Assembly: GCA_910589485.1 (NCBI GenBank)
Contig: CAJUSW010000001.1
Coordinates: 124,001-188,000, forward strand
Length of the DNA stretch: 64,000 nt
Source: an uncultured Duncaniella sp.
Lineage (GTDB): Bacteria; Bacteroidota; Bacteroidia; Bacteroidales; Muribaculaceae
Reading direction: 5' to 3'
In this document: piece after piece, positions 42,547 through 51,251 of the stretch
Numbering within the stretch: position 1 is the stretch's first letter
Layout: the number at the start of each line of letters is the position of its first letter
Notes under the pieces: model-generated
What the model saw: only the letters and a program-made list of their open reading frames with translations
The model's database searches: none
Told to the model about the DNA's origin: nothing
Program-made: the position numbers and the translations under genes

Positions 42547-42885
42547 ATGCCTGAAATACGCGAACAATTAACGAGCATATGGATAGAGATCAGGGAGACA
42601 TTGCGCCTCCATCTCGATTACGCCAAACTCACGGCCACCGAGAAACTGAGTGTGCTCCTCTCCATGATGGGACTCGCACTTATATGTCTCCTACTCGGCT
42701 CAATAGTGATATTCATCGTATCGCTCGGATTAATGCTGCTGCTCGCCAAGAGCACCGGTCTGTTCGGAGCCTGCATGATAATGGCCGGAATATACGCCCT
42801 GATGTTAATTGCCGCTATTATATTTAGAAAGCAACTCATCATCAATCCGGTAACCCGCTTCCTGTCACACTTATTCCTCAAGTAG
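42547..42885 (+). CDS. Phage-holin-3_6-like membrane protein
   Basis: A 112-residue protein: N-terminal amphipathic helix (about 1-35, LTSIWIEIRETLRLHLDYAK), then two transmembrane helices (about 38-66 and 72-96) separated by a short turn, and a basic C terminus. This layout fits the putative Actinobacterial holin-X / phage holin 3_6 family, which in chromosomal YtxH clusters is not phage related. There are no other phage genes here. It ends 2 nt before the next gene, so the two are coupled. Confidence 0.78.
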   Translation: MPEIREQLTSIWIEIRETLRLHLDYAKLTATEKLSVLLSMMGLALICLLLGSIVIFIVSLGLMLLLAKSTGLFGACMIMAGIYALMLIAAIIFRKQLIINPVTRFLSHLFLK

Positions 42886-42887
42886 CC

Positions 42888-43172
42888 ATGACTAATAACA
42901 AACAACTCCCCCACCACACTCCGGAATGGAGCGGCTATGATATCGACGAACTGCGCTATGCCCGTGCCTATACGGCCGCACGTCTGGAACTCAACAGGGA
43001 GCGCGTGACTACCCGGCTTGAGAATCTGCGCAAGAAAGGATTGAAACCGGGAATGCCCAAAAACCTGTTCGGCAAAGTGCTGGGAGCTTTCAGTTATATC
43101 GACATAGCCCTGCTGGCATGGAGAGCCGGACGCCGAGTATTCTCAGTGACCCGTGCGTTGAAAAGGCGCTGA
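42888..43172 (+). CDS. Small basic protein of the YtxH/holin-like cluster
   Basis: A 94-residue basic protein of unknown function. The middle is predicted helical with many Arg and Leu (YARAYTAARLELNRERVTTR), and the C-terminal part has a short hydrophobic stretch (FSYIDIALLAWRAGRRVFSV), probably membrane-associated. It starts 2 nt after the holin-like gene, strongly suggesting joint function. Confidence 0.7.
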   Translation: MTNNKQLPHHTPEWSGYDIDELRYARAYTAARLELNRERVTTRLENLRKKGLKPGMPKNLFGKVLGAFSYIDIALLAWRAGRRVFSVTRALKRR

Positions 43173-43205
43173 CCAAGGAACCAATCATATCCCTACATAT
43201 ATACA

Positions 43206-44054
43206 ATGAACGATTACACAGAAGTCCGTCTGGGACTTGACCCGTGCACCGAGATTCACACCGATATCCTTGCGGCCATGCTTGCCGAGAAAGGATATGA
43301 GAGCTTTGTACCCGATGCGACGGGACTCACCGCATACATACGTAAGGAAGAATTCAATCCCGACCTGCTCGACGAGGTGATACGCGAATTCCCCATGGAG
43401 ACCGTGATCACATCGACCCACTCAGTGGTGGAGGGACAGGACTGGAATGCCGAATGGGAAAAAAACTATTTCAAGCCCATAGTGATCGACGACCAGTGCG
43501 TGATACACTCCTCATTCCACAAGGATATACCCGAGTGCCGCTATGACATAGTGATCGATCCCAAGATGGCATTCGGCACAGGCCATCACGCCACCACCAC
43601 GCTCATATTGCGCCGGTTGCTGTCGATGGATCTGGAGGGAAAAAAGATGGTGGATATGGGCACCGGAACAGGCATACTCGCCATCATCGCCGACATGCGC
43701 GGAGCGGCTCATATCGATGCCGTGGAGATAGATGAATTCGCATTCGAGAACGCCAAGGAGAATCTCAGGCTCAACCACACCTCGAGAGTGGAACCTCACC
43801 TGGGCGATGCACGCGTGCTCGCCACAATACGCGATGTCGACATATTCGTGGCCAACATCAACCGCAATATAATCACAGCCGACCTGCCCGCATATGCCGA
43901 CACTCTCTCGACCGGAGCATCAGTGATACTGAGCGGATTCTATGAGGAGGATATTCCCGTGATCATGAAAGTAGCCGAGGCCATGGGACTGGCTTATGCC
44001 GACCATACGGTGCTCGACCGCTGGGCCTCACTCCATCTGAAAAAAGGTATTTAA
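43206..44054 (+). CDS. prmA: Ribosomal protein L11 methyltransferase
   Basis: A 282-residue SAM-dependent methyltransferase that trimethylates ribosomal protein L11. An N-terminal recognition domain precedes the catalytic domain with FGTGHHATTTL (substrate-side motif typical of PrmA), MVDMGTGTGILAII (SAM motif I) and DIFVANINRNII (NPPF-like motif IV). Length is close to other Bacteroidetes PrmA. It ends 1 nt before the convergent algH gene. Confidence 0.95.
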   Translation: MNDYTEVRLGLDPCTEIHTDILAAMLAEKGYESFVPDATGLTAYIRKEEFNPDLLDEVIREFPMETVITSTHSVVEGQDWNAEWEKNYFKPIVIDDQCVIHSSFHKDIPECRYDIVIDPKMAFGTGHHATTTLILRRLLSMDLEGKKMVDMGTGTGILAIIADMRGAAHIDAVEIDEFAFENAKENLRLNHTSRVEPHLGDARVLATIRDVDIFVANINRNIITADLPAYADTLSTGASVILSGFYEEDIPVIMKVAEAMGLAYADHTVLDRWASLHLKKGI

Positions 44055-44055
44055 A

Positions 44056-44661
44056 TCAATTGACCATAGGATTCTGGGGGTGGAACAACCATCCCCGGAA
44101 ATCTTCACCCAACGAGCGTACAGCCCTGTGCCAATAAGGATCACCATCCCCCTTGAGCAGATCGTGGGGCGACTGTGGCATAGTGGTCACGGCCCACACA
44201 CGCTTGGAGATCTCCTCCTCAAGCTGATTTTCGCTCCAACCGCTATAGCCGAGGAAGAAACGTATATTCCCCTCCAGTTCGTATCGGTCGTTGATGATCG
44301 AGAGCATGGGGTCGAACTCACCGCCTACCCACAGGCCGTTGCCCAACGGCTGGGTGCCCGGAATTATATCACCGAGAGTATGGATAAAGAACAGCCTGTC
44401 GCCGGCAAGCGGACCACCGCAGTACACGGGGATGGGCTGCTTTACCGTGACACCCTCCACAAGATCCTGCAATGAATAATCCGACTCATTATTGAGCACT
44501 ACCCCCATGGCACCGCCTCCGGGTTCATACTCTACAAGAGCAATCACAGCATGATTGAAATATTCCTCGTGCAAAAAAGGCTCGGACACGAGCAAAGCAC
44601 CGGGAGCCGGGTCATGTCCCGTGGGAATATCTATGTTGAATAGCAGCGACTTGTAATCCAT
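44056..44661 (-). CDS. YqgE/AlgH family protein
   Basis: A 201-residue protein of the UPF0301/AlgH family. Conserved segments: PAPGALLVSEPFL near the N terminus, HAVIALVEY, the GGAMGVVLN segment, VYCGGPLAGDRLFFIH and the FFLGYSGWSENQLE motif. AlgH was linked to alginate regulation in Pseudomonas, but the molecular function is not established. It is cytoplasmic. A 145-nt gap with two copies of TTTGACGGTTA separates it from the upstream miaB on the same strand. Confidence 0.92.
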   Translation of the reverse strand: MDYKSLLFNIDIPTGHDPAPGALLVSEPFLHEEYFNHAVIALVEYEPGGGAMGVVLNNESDYSLQDLVEGVTVKQPIPVYCGGPLAGDRLFFIHTLGDIIPGTQPLGNGLWVGGEFDPMLSIINDRYELEGNIRFFLGYSGWSENQLEEEISKRVWAVTTMPQSPHDLLKGDGDPYWHRAVRSLGEDFRGWLFHPQNPMVN

Positions 44662-44806
44662 GACTTTTCTTTTTAAGTGGTTCGCTTCATGAGGAGGTGA
44701 GGAACTCCCCTTTTCTCTTTAAACAATGTTAACCGTCAAAAAGATTCCTTAGGACGGAATATTATAACCGTCAAAGTGGAAAGTTTTCCTCCCGGCCAAG
44801 CCGGCC

Positions 44807-46147
44807 TCAGGCAAGCTCGCCGATAAGAGTGGCCGATGAAGCGGACAGCACTCTCACCTTCACAATATCGCCGATGCGGCAATTGGCACGAGGGAACACA
44901 AGGGTCTTGTTCTGCTCGTTGCGTCCCACCATCTGCTCCTTGCTACGCTTGGAAACACCCTCGACAAGCACATCGAAAGTCTTTCCCACATCCTTGAGAT
45001 TGCTCTCCTGCGACAATTCATTCTGCAGTGCTATCATGCGGTTGAGACGGTCGATCTTAACATCCTCGGGCACATTGTCGGGCATCACACGCGAAGCGAG
45101 AGTGCCGGGACGCTCGGAGTACTTGAACATGAACGACGAGTCAAATCCCACTTCCTTCATCAGTGACAGCGTGAGCTGGAAATCCTCCTCGGTCTCGTTA
45201 TGGAAACCGGTGAAGAGGTCGGTGGATATGCCACAATCGGGTATGCGCTCACGGATGGCCCGGATACGTCCGAGATACCATTCGCGAGTGTACTTGCGAT
45301 TCATCGACTTAAGCACGCTATCGCTGCCCGACTGCACCGGCAGATGGATGTGCTTGCATATGTTTGGTCTCGAAGCTATCACATCGATAGTCTCGTCGCT
45401 CATATCCTTGGGATGGGATGTGGTGAAACGGATGCGCATGCCGGGAGCGGCATCGGCAACCATGGCCAGAAGCGCGGGGAAATCCACCACGGTGCCGTCG
45501 GCATCCTCATAGCGATAGGAATTTACATTCTGCCCAAGCAGGGTGGCCTCCTTGAAACCGCGTGAACGCAGATCCTCAAGCTCGGCAAGGATGCTCCGGG
45601 GCTCGCGCGAACGTTCACGTCCACGGGTGTAGGGCACGATACAGTAGGAGCAGAAATTGTTGCATCCGCGCATGATGCTTATGAAGCCCGACACTATGTT
45701 GCCGGTGATGCGGGCCGGAATGATATCACGATAGGTCTCGGATGTGCTCAGGGTGACATTGACAGCCTTTTCACCGGCCTCGACCGAAGCAAACAGTGCG
45801 GGCAGGTCCATGTAAGAGTCAGGGCCGGCCACGAGATCCACTCCATGGCGGGTCACAAGTTCATCCTTGACACGCTCGGCCATACAGCCTATCACGCCGA
45901 TTATGAGGCGTGGAAGTGTGCGCGGACGCTTCCGGCGCATCGAGCCGAGAAATGCGAGACGGGAGATAATTTTCTGCTCGGCGTTATCGCGGATGGAGCA
46001 TGTGTTGAGCAGTACGGCATCGGCCTTGTCAATATCGTCGGTGAGATCATATCCGGCTGTAGCCATGACGGAAGCGACCACTTCACTGTCGGCGACATTC
46101 ATCTGGCAGCCGTAAGTTTCGATATATAATAAGCGGTTTTGGTCCAT
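44807..46147 (-). CDS. miaB: tRNA-2-methylthio-N6-dimethylallyladenosine synthase
   Basis: A radical-SAM methylthiotransferase acting on i6A37 of tRNAs reading UNN codons. The start at 46147 (MDQNRLLYIETYGCQMNVAD) is chosen because it places the UPF0004 domain at the N terminus, as in the family; the upstream extension contains the promoter. First-cluster Cys residues are in YGCQMN, LNTCSIRD and GCMAE; the radical SAM CxxxCxxC is in RGCNNFCSYC; a TRAM domain closes the protein (VEGVSKRSKEQMVGR). Length of 446 residues is normal. Confidence 0.96.
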   Translation of the reverse strand: MDQNRLLYIETYGCQMNVADSEVVASVMATAGYDLTDDIDKADAVLLNTCSIRDNAEQKIISRLAFLGSMRRKRPRTLPRLIIGVIGCMAERVKDELVTRHGVDLVAGPDSYMDLPALFASVEAGEKAVNVTLSTSETYRDIIPARITGNIVSGFISIMRGCNNFCSYCIVPYTRGRERSREPRSILAELEDLRSRGFKEATLLGQNVNSYRYEDADGTVVDFPALLAMVADAAPGMRIRFTTSHPKDMSDETIDVIASRPNICKHIHLPVQSGSDSVLKSMNRKYTREWYLGRIRAIRERIPDCGISTDLFTGFHNETEEDFQLTLSLMKEVGFDSSFMFKYSERPGTLASRVMPDNVPEDVKIDRLNRMIALQNELSQESNLKDVGKTFDVLVEGVSKRSKEQMVGRNEQNKTLVFPRANCRIGDIVKVRVLSASSATLIGELA

Positions 46148-46177
46148 TGATTTTTTGGGAAATAGCGCAACATTCAG

Positions 46178-46206
46178 TATATTTGCGCAAACTTTGCACA
46201 AAGTTA
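46178..46206. promoter_or_regulatory. Divergent overlapping promoters of miaB and the 46222 gene
   Basis: TATATTTG at 46178-46185 (plus) faces the gene starting at 46222; TAACTTTG at 46206-46199 (minus) faces miaB. The two -7 boxes lie within 29 bp, so the two transcription starts probably compete. Confidence 0.5.
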
Positions 46207-46221
46207 CACATTTTTTCGTAA

Positions 46222-46692
46222 ATGGAGAGTATAATAATCTGGATAGTGATTATCGTAGCCGGATACGTTTTCGAGCAATTGAAAAAACGTGCCGAGCAGA
46301 AAAAGGCGGAAGAGGAGGTTCTCGACCGCCATAGCCACATGGCTAAATCGCGATCCAATGCTCCGGCTTCACACCCCCGGGAAACGGACAGGCCTATCCA
46401 CCGCCCCGCTCCCGCCATGGTGGCAAAACCGGCTCCGTTCAGGGAGAAGCCTCAACCGGCCAAGCAACACTCCACCTCTCCGCTCCCCAACAGGTCTGCC
46501 ACAACCGTCCAGGCATACAAACCCCTCGACATACCTGCCGATGAAGCTCCGATGGAGGTCATCGAGCATATCGAAGAACCGGAACGTCAGACACACGCAT
46601 CCACCCAAACCGCTGACACGTCGCTATCGGCCCATTATGCAAGGTGGAGACAGGCGATACTCGACACACAGGTGCTGGAACGTAAATTCTGA
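46222..46692 (+). CDS. Membrane-anchored protein with charged linker, function unknown
   Basis: A 156-residue protein. An N-terminal transmembrane helix (residues 2-17, IIIWIVIIVAGYVF) is followed by a Lys/Glu-rich helix (EQLKKRAEQKKAEEE), a Pro-rich disordered region and a short C-terminal helix ending ARWRQAILDTQVLERKF. This C-terminal end is typical of small Bacteroidales proteins of unknown function. It probably faces the cytoplasm with its soluble part. It is divergent from miaB. Confidence 0.72.
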   Translation: MESIIIWIVIIVAGYVFEQLKKRAEQKKAEEEVLDRHSHMAKSRSNAPASHPRETDRPIHRPAPAMVAKPAPFREKPQPAKQHSTSPLPNRSATTVQAYKPLDIPADEAPMEVIEHIEEPERQTHASTQTADTSLSAHYARWRQAILDTQVLERKF

Positions 46693-46777
46693 CCTCACTC
46701 CACCCGACAACCCTGTTTTAACAGATAATAAAAAGCAATAACATCAATACAAAGTCATTTATAAACCATCAATCATC

Positions 46778-48277
46778 ATGAGATTCCCCATTCTCACTCC
46801 CGAAGAGGCCGCCGAGCTCTTCTACAACGACTGCAATTGTGGATTCTCCGGCTTTACAGCTCCAGGAGCACCTAAGGTGGTAACCCAGGCCATCGCCGCC
46901 AAGGCCGAGCGACTGCACGCACAGGGCGAGCCGTTCAAGATCAACATAGTCACCGGAGCATCGACCTCCGACAAGTGTGACGGTATGCTTGCCCGCGCCA
47001 ACGCTATAGGACGACGCACCCCCTATCAGAATCATCCCGATCTGCGCAAGCGGATCAACAGCCATGACGCCCATTATTTCGACCTGCATCTTTCCGAGAC
47101 AGCCCAGAAACTGCGTTACGGCTTCATAGGCGACATTGACATAGCCATCATCGAGGTCAGCGACATTCAGGACGACGGCACCGTAGTGGTAGGCACAGGC
47201 GTAGGCAATGTCCCCACTATCGCCAAGATGGCCAAGAGAGTGATCATAGAGCTCAACGAGAAGCTCCGCCATGCACTCTACGGAATCCATGACATCTACA
47301 TGCCCCTGGATCCCCCCAACCGTCGCGAGATACCCATTTTCAAGGCAAGCGACCGCATAGGCTCTCCCGTCATGAAGATCGATCCCGAAAAGATCGTGGG
47401 CGTGGTGATGAGCGACAGCTACGAGGGCGTGAAACCGTTCACTCCGCTTGACGAGACCACCAAGATGATCGGTGCCAATGTGTGCCGTTTCCTCATCAGC
47501 GAGATGAAGGCCGGACGCATCCCCTCAACATTCCTCCCCATCCAGTCGGGCGTAGGCAATGTGGCCAATGCTGTGCTCTACGGTCTGGCTGACGCCAAGG
47601 AGATCCCTCCGTTTGAAATGTACACCGAGGTGATCCAGGATGCTGTGATCGACCTCATGAAGAAGGGCCGTTGCAAATTCGGCTCCACAAGCTCGCTCAC
47701 CGTCAGCAACGAGGTGGAGGAAGAGGTGATCTCCAATATCGATTTCTTCAAGGAGCATCTGGTGATACGTCCCGTAGAGATTTCCAATAACCCCGAGGTG
47801 ATACGCCGTCTCGGTGTCATAGCCATGAACACCGCTCTTGAGGCTGATATTTTCGGCAATATCAACTCGACCCATGTTACCGGAACACGCATGATGAACG
47901 GTATAGGCGGATCGGGCGACTTCACCCGCAATGCCTACGTGTCCATCTTCTCCTGCCCGTCAGTGACCAAGGAGGGCAAAATCTCCAACATCGTGCCGAT
48001 GGTATCGCACGTCGATCACACCGAACATTCGGTAGACATCATCGTGACCGACCAGGGCATCGCCGATCTGCGTGGCCTTGATCCCGTGCAGCGCGCTCAC
48101 GTGATAATCGACAATTGCGCCCATCCCATGTACCGCGAACTGCTCCGTGATTATCTCAAGATGTCGACCCGTGGCGGACAGACCCCCCACACCCTCGAGG
48201 CATCGCTCGCATTCCACACCGAGTTCCTCGCTTCGGGCGACATGCGCAACGTAAATCTCGGCAAGTACGTGAAATAA
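46778..48277 (+). CDS. Acetyl-CoA hydrolase / succinate-type CoA transferase
   Basis: A 499-residue class I CoA transferase of the Cat1/AarC type, moving CoA between acetate, succinate or propionate. Signatures: KINIVTGASTSDKCDG near the N terminus, IQSGVGNVANAVLYGL, FEMYTEVIQDAV (probable catalytic Glu of the YTE segment), and the C-terminal GIGGSGDFTRNAYVS and VDHTEHSVDIIVTDQGIADL. In fermenting Bacteroidales such enzymes take part in acetate, succinate and propionate formation. Substrate preference cannot be read from sequence. A perfect 16-bp terminator hairpin follows. Confidence 0.92.
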   Translation: MRFPILTPEEAAELFYNDCNCGFSGFTAPGAPKVVTQAIAAKAERLHAQGEPFKINIVTGASTSDKCDGMLARANAIGRRTPYQNHPDLRKRINSHDAHYFDLHLSETAQKLRYGFIGDIDIAIIEVSDIQDDGTVVVGTGVGNVPTIAKMAKRVIIELNEKLRHALYGIHDIYMPLDPPNRREIPIFKASDRIGSPVMKIDPEKIVGVVMSDSYEGVKPFTPLDETTKMIGANVCRFLISEMKAGRIPSTFLPIQSGVGNVANAVLYGLADAKEIPPFEMYTEVIQDAVIDLMKKGRCKFGSTSSLTVSNEVEEEVISNIDFFKEHLVIRPVEISNNPEVIRRLGVIAMNTALEADIFGNINSTHVTGTRMMNGIGGSGDFTRNAYVSIFSCPSVTKEGKISNIVPMVSHVDHTEHSVDIIVTDQGIADLRGLDPVQRAHVIIDNCAHPMYRELLRDYLKMSTRGGQTPHTLEASLAFHTEFLASGDMRNVNLGKYVK

Positions 48278-48320
48278 TCCCGTGATAGGATAAGTCTTCA
48301 CGACAAATCTACGAAAACAA

Positions 48321-48365
48321 CAACTCCCCGGCATTTAATCCACGATGGAAAATGCCGGGGAGTTG
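48321..48365. terminator. Bidirectional terminator between the CoA-transferase and lpdA genes
   Basis: Perfect 16-bp inverted repeat: CAACTCCCCGGCATTT at 48321-48336 and its complement at 48350-48365, loop 13 nt. It sits between two converging genes. Confidence 0.8.
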
Positions 48366-48425
48366 ATTATTTATTACCTGTTATAAGCTGGAAACGGGAG
48401 CAGGGGATGAAGAGCAGGCGGGAGA

Positions 48426-49763
48426 CTATGCGAGTGCGGCACGCAGAGTCTCGCCCAGCGTGGGATGCGCATGGATTGCTTCAGCGATAGACTCGGCGGG
48501 TAACCCGGCAGTCATAACTGTTGCGGCCTCCTGGACCAGATCGGCTGCATGAGGTCCGCAGATATGGCATCCGAGCATAAGGCCGGTGGAGGCATCGCTG
48601 ATCACCTTGACCATGCCATCGGTCTCGCCCATGGCCACAGCCTTGCCGTTGGCACGGAACGTGGCCTTACCAATCTTCACATCAAGCCCCTGTGCCTGAC
48701 ATTGCTCCTCGGTGAGACCGACCATGGCACACTCAGGCATGGTGAACACCGCTGATGGAATGACGTCAAGATTACGCTTATGGCCGAGCACGATCTCGCC
48801 CTGGGCTGTAGCCGCATGAGCCAACATGCACCGTGCGTTCACATCCCCTATGGCATAAAGCTTGACATCGGCAGAAGATTTGCCACTCTCCCACTCCACC
48901 TCCATAGAGTCGTTCACACAGATGGCTCCACGCTCAATCTTCACGCCAATGGAGTCGATGCCGGGGGGCAACACAGGCTTGCGTCCAACGGCCATGAGCA
49001 CAGCTTCGGCCTGGATGAGCTTTTCTTTTCCCTTGGCCGTGCATTTCACCGTCATTCCCGGTTCGATAGCCGTCACACAGGTGTCGGTAAGGATGTTTAT
49101 ACCACGCCGTTTCAACGACATGCGCAGACGTTTGGCCACCTCGGCGTCAAAGGGAGGCAACACCTCCTTGCAGTACTCGACCACTGTCACGTCCACGCCG
49201 AAAGCATTGAGCACCGAGGCGAATTCAAGGCCTATGACACCGGCCCCGATAATGGCGATCGATGCCGGCAACGAGGTGAGCGACAGCAGGTCATCGCTCG
49301 TCATGGCGAGTTCAGCGCCGGGCACGGGAAGTACTGCCGGACGGGAACCGGTGGCGATGATGATACACGGAGCCGAATACACATCCTCGCCCACTGCCAC
49401 CTGGGAGGGGGATTGAAAACGGGCCTCGCCCGCTATGACATCCACATCCTTAAGCAATTGGGCAACTCCTTCACGCAACTGTGCTACCACCGCGTCCTTG
49501 CGAGCAGCCACAGCCTGATAGTTCACGCTAATTCCGGCCGAGGATATGTCGATGCCATACTCTGCGGCATCCTTGACGGTGACTGCCACCTCGGCACTGC
49601 GACACAGGGCCTTGGTGGGGATGCAACCGCGGTTGAGACATGTGCCGCCAAGGTGTCCACGCTCAATAAGCGCGACACGGCGACCGGCACGGGCGGCGGC
49701 CACGGCGGTCTCATAACCGCCGGGACCTGCGCCTATTATGATTATATCATGGGTGGGATTCAT
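48426..49763 (-). CDS. lpdA: Dihydrolipoyl dehydrogenase
   Basis: A 445-residue FAD flavoprotein reoxidising dihydrolipoamide with NAD+; here the L-protein of glycine cleavage. FAD motif IIGAGPGGYETAVAA, redox disulfide GGTCLNRGCIP, NAD motif IAIIGAGVIGLEFAS and the C-terminal His-Glu region AIHAHPTLGETLRAAL are all intact. Its start overlaps the gcvPB stop by 4 nt, showing translational coupling and assigning it to this operon. It might also serve 2-oxoacid dehydrogenases. Confidence 0.96.
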   Translation of the reverse strand: MNPTHDIIIIGAGPGGYETAVAAARAGRRVALIERGHLGGTCLNRGCIPTKALCRSAEVAVTVKDAAEYGIDISSAGISVNYQAVAARKDAVVAQLREGVAQLLKDVDVIAGEARFQSPSQVAVGEDVYSAPCIIIATGSRPAVLPVPGAELAMTSDDLLSLTSLPASIAIIGAGVIGLEFASVLNAFGVDVTVVEYCKEVLPPFDAEVAKRLRMSLKRRGINILTDTCVTAIEPGMTVKCTAKGKEKLIQAEAVLMAVGRKPVLPPGIDSIGVKIERGAICVNDSMEVEWESGKSSADVKLYAIGDVNARCMLAHAATAQGEIVLGHKRNLDVIPSAVFTMPECAMVGLTEEQCQAQGLDVKIGKATFRANGKAVAMGETDGMVKVISDASTGLMLGCHICGPHAADLVQEAATVMTAGLPAESIAEAIHAHPTLGETLRAALA

Positions 49764-51241
49764 GCCTTGGCACTGTCAAGTTGGAAATACGACACCACGG
49801 GATTGAGAGCCGCGGCCGTGTCATCGGGCTTACGCACGGGGGTATTATGAGGAGCATCCTTGACCACATCGGGGGTCTCGGCCGCCTCGCGGGCTATGTC
49901 GCGCATCACTGCGATGAACTCGTCGAGAGTCTCAAGGCTTTCGGTCTCGGTAGGTTCTATCATCAGCGACTCGTGGAAGAGCAACGGGAAATAGATGGTG
50001 GGCGCATGGAATCCATGGTCGAGGAGACGCTTGGCGATATTGAGCGTAGTGACGCCTGTCGACTTGTCGGCCAGACCGTCAAACACAAACTCATGCTTGC
50101 ACACACGGTCGATAGGCAACAGATAGAGGTCACGCAAGGACTCCTTGATATAATTGGCATTAAGAGTAGCCAACGGGCCGGCCATCCTGAGCCCCTCACG
50201 TCCCATAGTGAGAATATAGGCGAGGGCGCGCAATTCCACGGCATAGTTGCCCATCCACGAGGAGATACGGCCAAGCGAGGTATCCTCAACGGTGTGGTAA
50301 TACAGCTTATGGCCTTCATGCTCCAGCACCTTCACCCGGGGATTGGGGAGGAATTCCTCAAGTCCGGCACGCACTCCCACAGGTCCCGATCCCGGGCCTC
50401 CGCCACCATGGGGCGTAGAGAATGTCTTGTGAAGATTGATGTGCATCACGTCAAATCCCATATCGCCCGGGCGTGCCACGCCAAGCATAGGATTCAGGTT
50501 GGCTCCATCGTAGTAAAGCAAAGCTCCGCAGGCATGCACCATCTCGGCAATAGCCGGAATATTGTGCTCGAAAATACCCACGGTGTTAGGATTGGTCATC
50601 ATCACCGCCGCCACGGTCTCGTCGAGCAGAGGACGCAGAGCCTCGACATCAACGGTGCCGTCGGGCAGAGACTTCACCTGTACCACCTGCAGTCCGGCCA
50701 CAGCTGCCGAGGCGGGGTTGGTGCCATGGGCTGAATCGGGCACTATCACCTTAACACGCGCCTTGTCGCCACGGCTGTCGTGATAGGCTCGTATCACCAT
50801 GAGACCGGTCAGTTCACCTTGCGCTCCGGCATAGGGATTAAGGGTAAATTCGGCCATTCCGCCAATTTCCGAAAGCAATTGCTGAAGCTCATAATAAGCC
50901 TTGAGCGCACCCTGGACGGTAAATATGGGCTGCAACGGATGCAGAGAGGCGAAACCCGGAAGCGCCGCCATCTCCTCGTTGATCTTGGGATTGTACTTCA
51001 TGGTGCACGATCCCAGAGGATAGAATCCGGAATCAACGCCGAAATTATTGGTGGACATATTGGTGTAATGTCTCACCACTGTGGGCTCGTCAACCTGAGG
51101 AAGCCTGAGGGGCTTCTCACGCAACAATGAGGAGGGGAGCGACTGAAGAGCATCCTCACAACCTGCGGGCGACAGATAATAGCCACGCCTACCGGGCTTG
51201 GATAAGTCGAATATTACTTTTCCGTAAACTTGTCTGTTCAT
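49760..51241 (-). CDS. gcvPB: Glycine dehydrogenase (decarboxylating) subunit 2
   Basis: The C-terminal half of P-protein as a separate polypeptide (493 residues). With GcvPA it decarboxylates glycine and passes the aminomethyl group to lipoyl-GcvH. The PLP lysine is in MHINLHKTFSTPHGGGGPG; other conserved parts are STNNFGVDSGFYPLGSCTMK, PYAGAQGELTGLM and AHGTNPAS. It lies 10 nt downstream of gcvPA and overlaps lpdA by 4 nt. Confidence 0.97.
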   Translation of the reverse strand: MNRQVYGKVIFDLSKPGRRGYYLSPAGCEDALQSLPSSLLREKPLRLPQVDEPTVVRHYTNMSTNNFGVDSGFYPLGSCTMKYNPKINEEMAALPGFASLHPLQPIFTVQGALKAYYELQQLLSEIGGMAEFTLNPYAGAQGELTGLMVIRAYHDSRGDKARVKVIVPDSAHGTNPASAAVAGLQVVQVKSLPDGTVDVEALRPLLDETVAAVMMTNPNTVGIFEHNIPAIAEMVHACGALLYYDGANLNPMLGVARPGDMGFDVMHINLHKTFSTPHGGGGPGSGPVGVRAGLEEFLPNPRVKVLEHEGHKLYYHTVEDTSLGRISSWMGNYAVELRALAYILTMGREGLRMAGPLATLNANYIKESLRDLYLLPIDRVCKHEFVFDGLADKSTGVTTLNIAKRLLDHGFHAPTIYFPLLFHESLMIEPTETESLETLDEFIAVMRDIAREAAETPDVVKDAPHNTPVRKPDDTAAALNPVVSYFQLDSAKA

Positions 51242-51251
51242 ATCCTTGGTT

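Noticed and set aside
42547..42885. Holin-like gene as evidence of a prophage
   Set aside because: No lysin, integrase, capsid or tail genes are present, and the YtxH neighbourhood is a known chromosomal setting for such proteins.
48780..50734. Long plus-strand frames (356 and 317 codons) opposite lpdA and gcvPB
   Set aside because: Both are antisense to well-identified glycine cleavage genes and rich in His, Gly and Arg as typical shadows.
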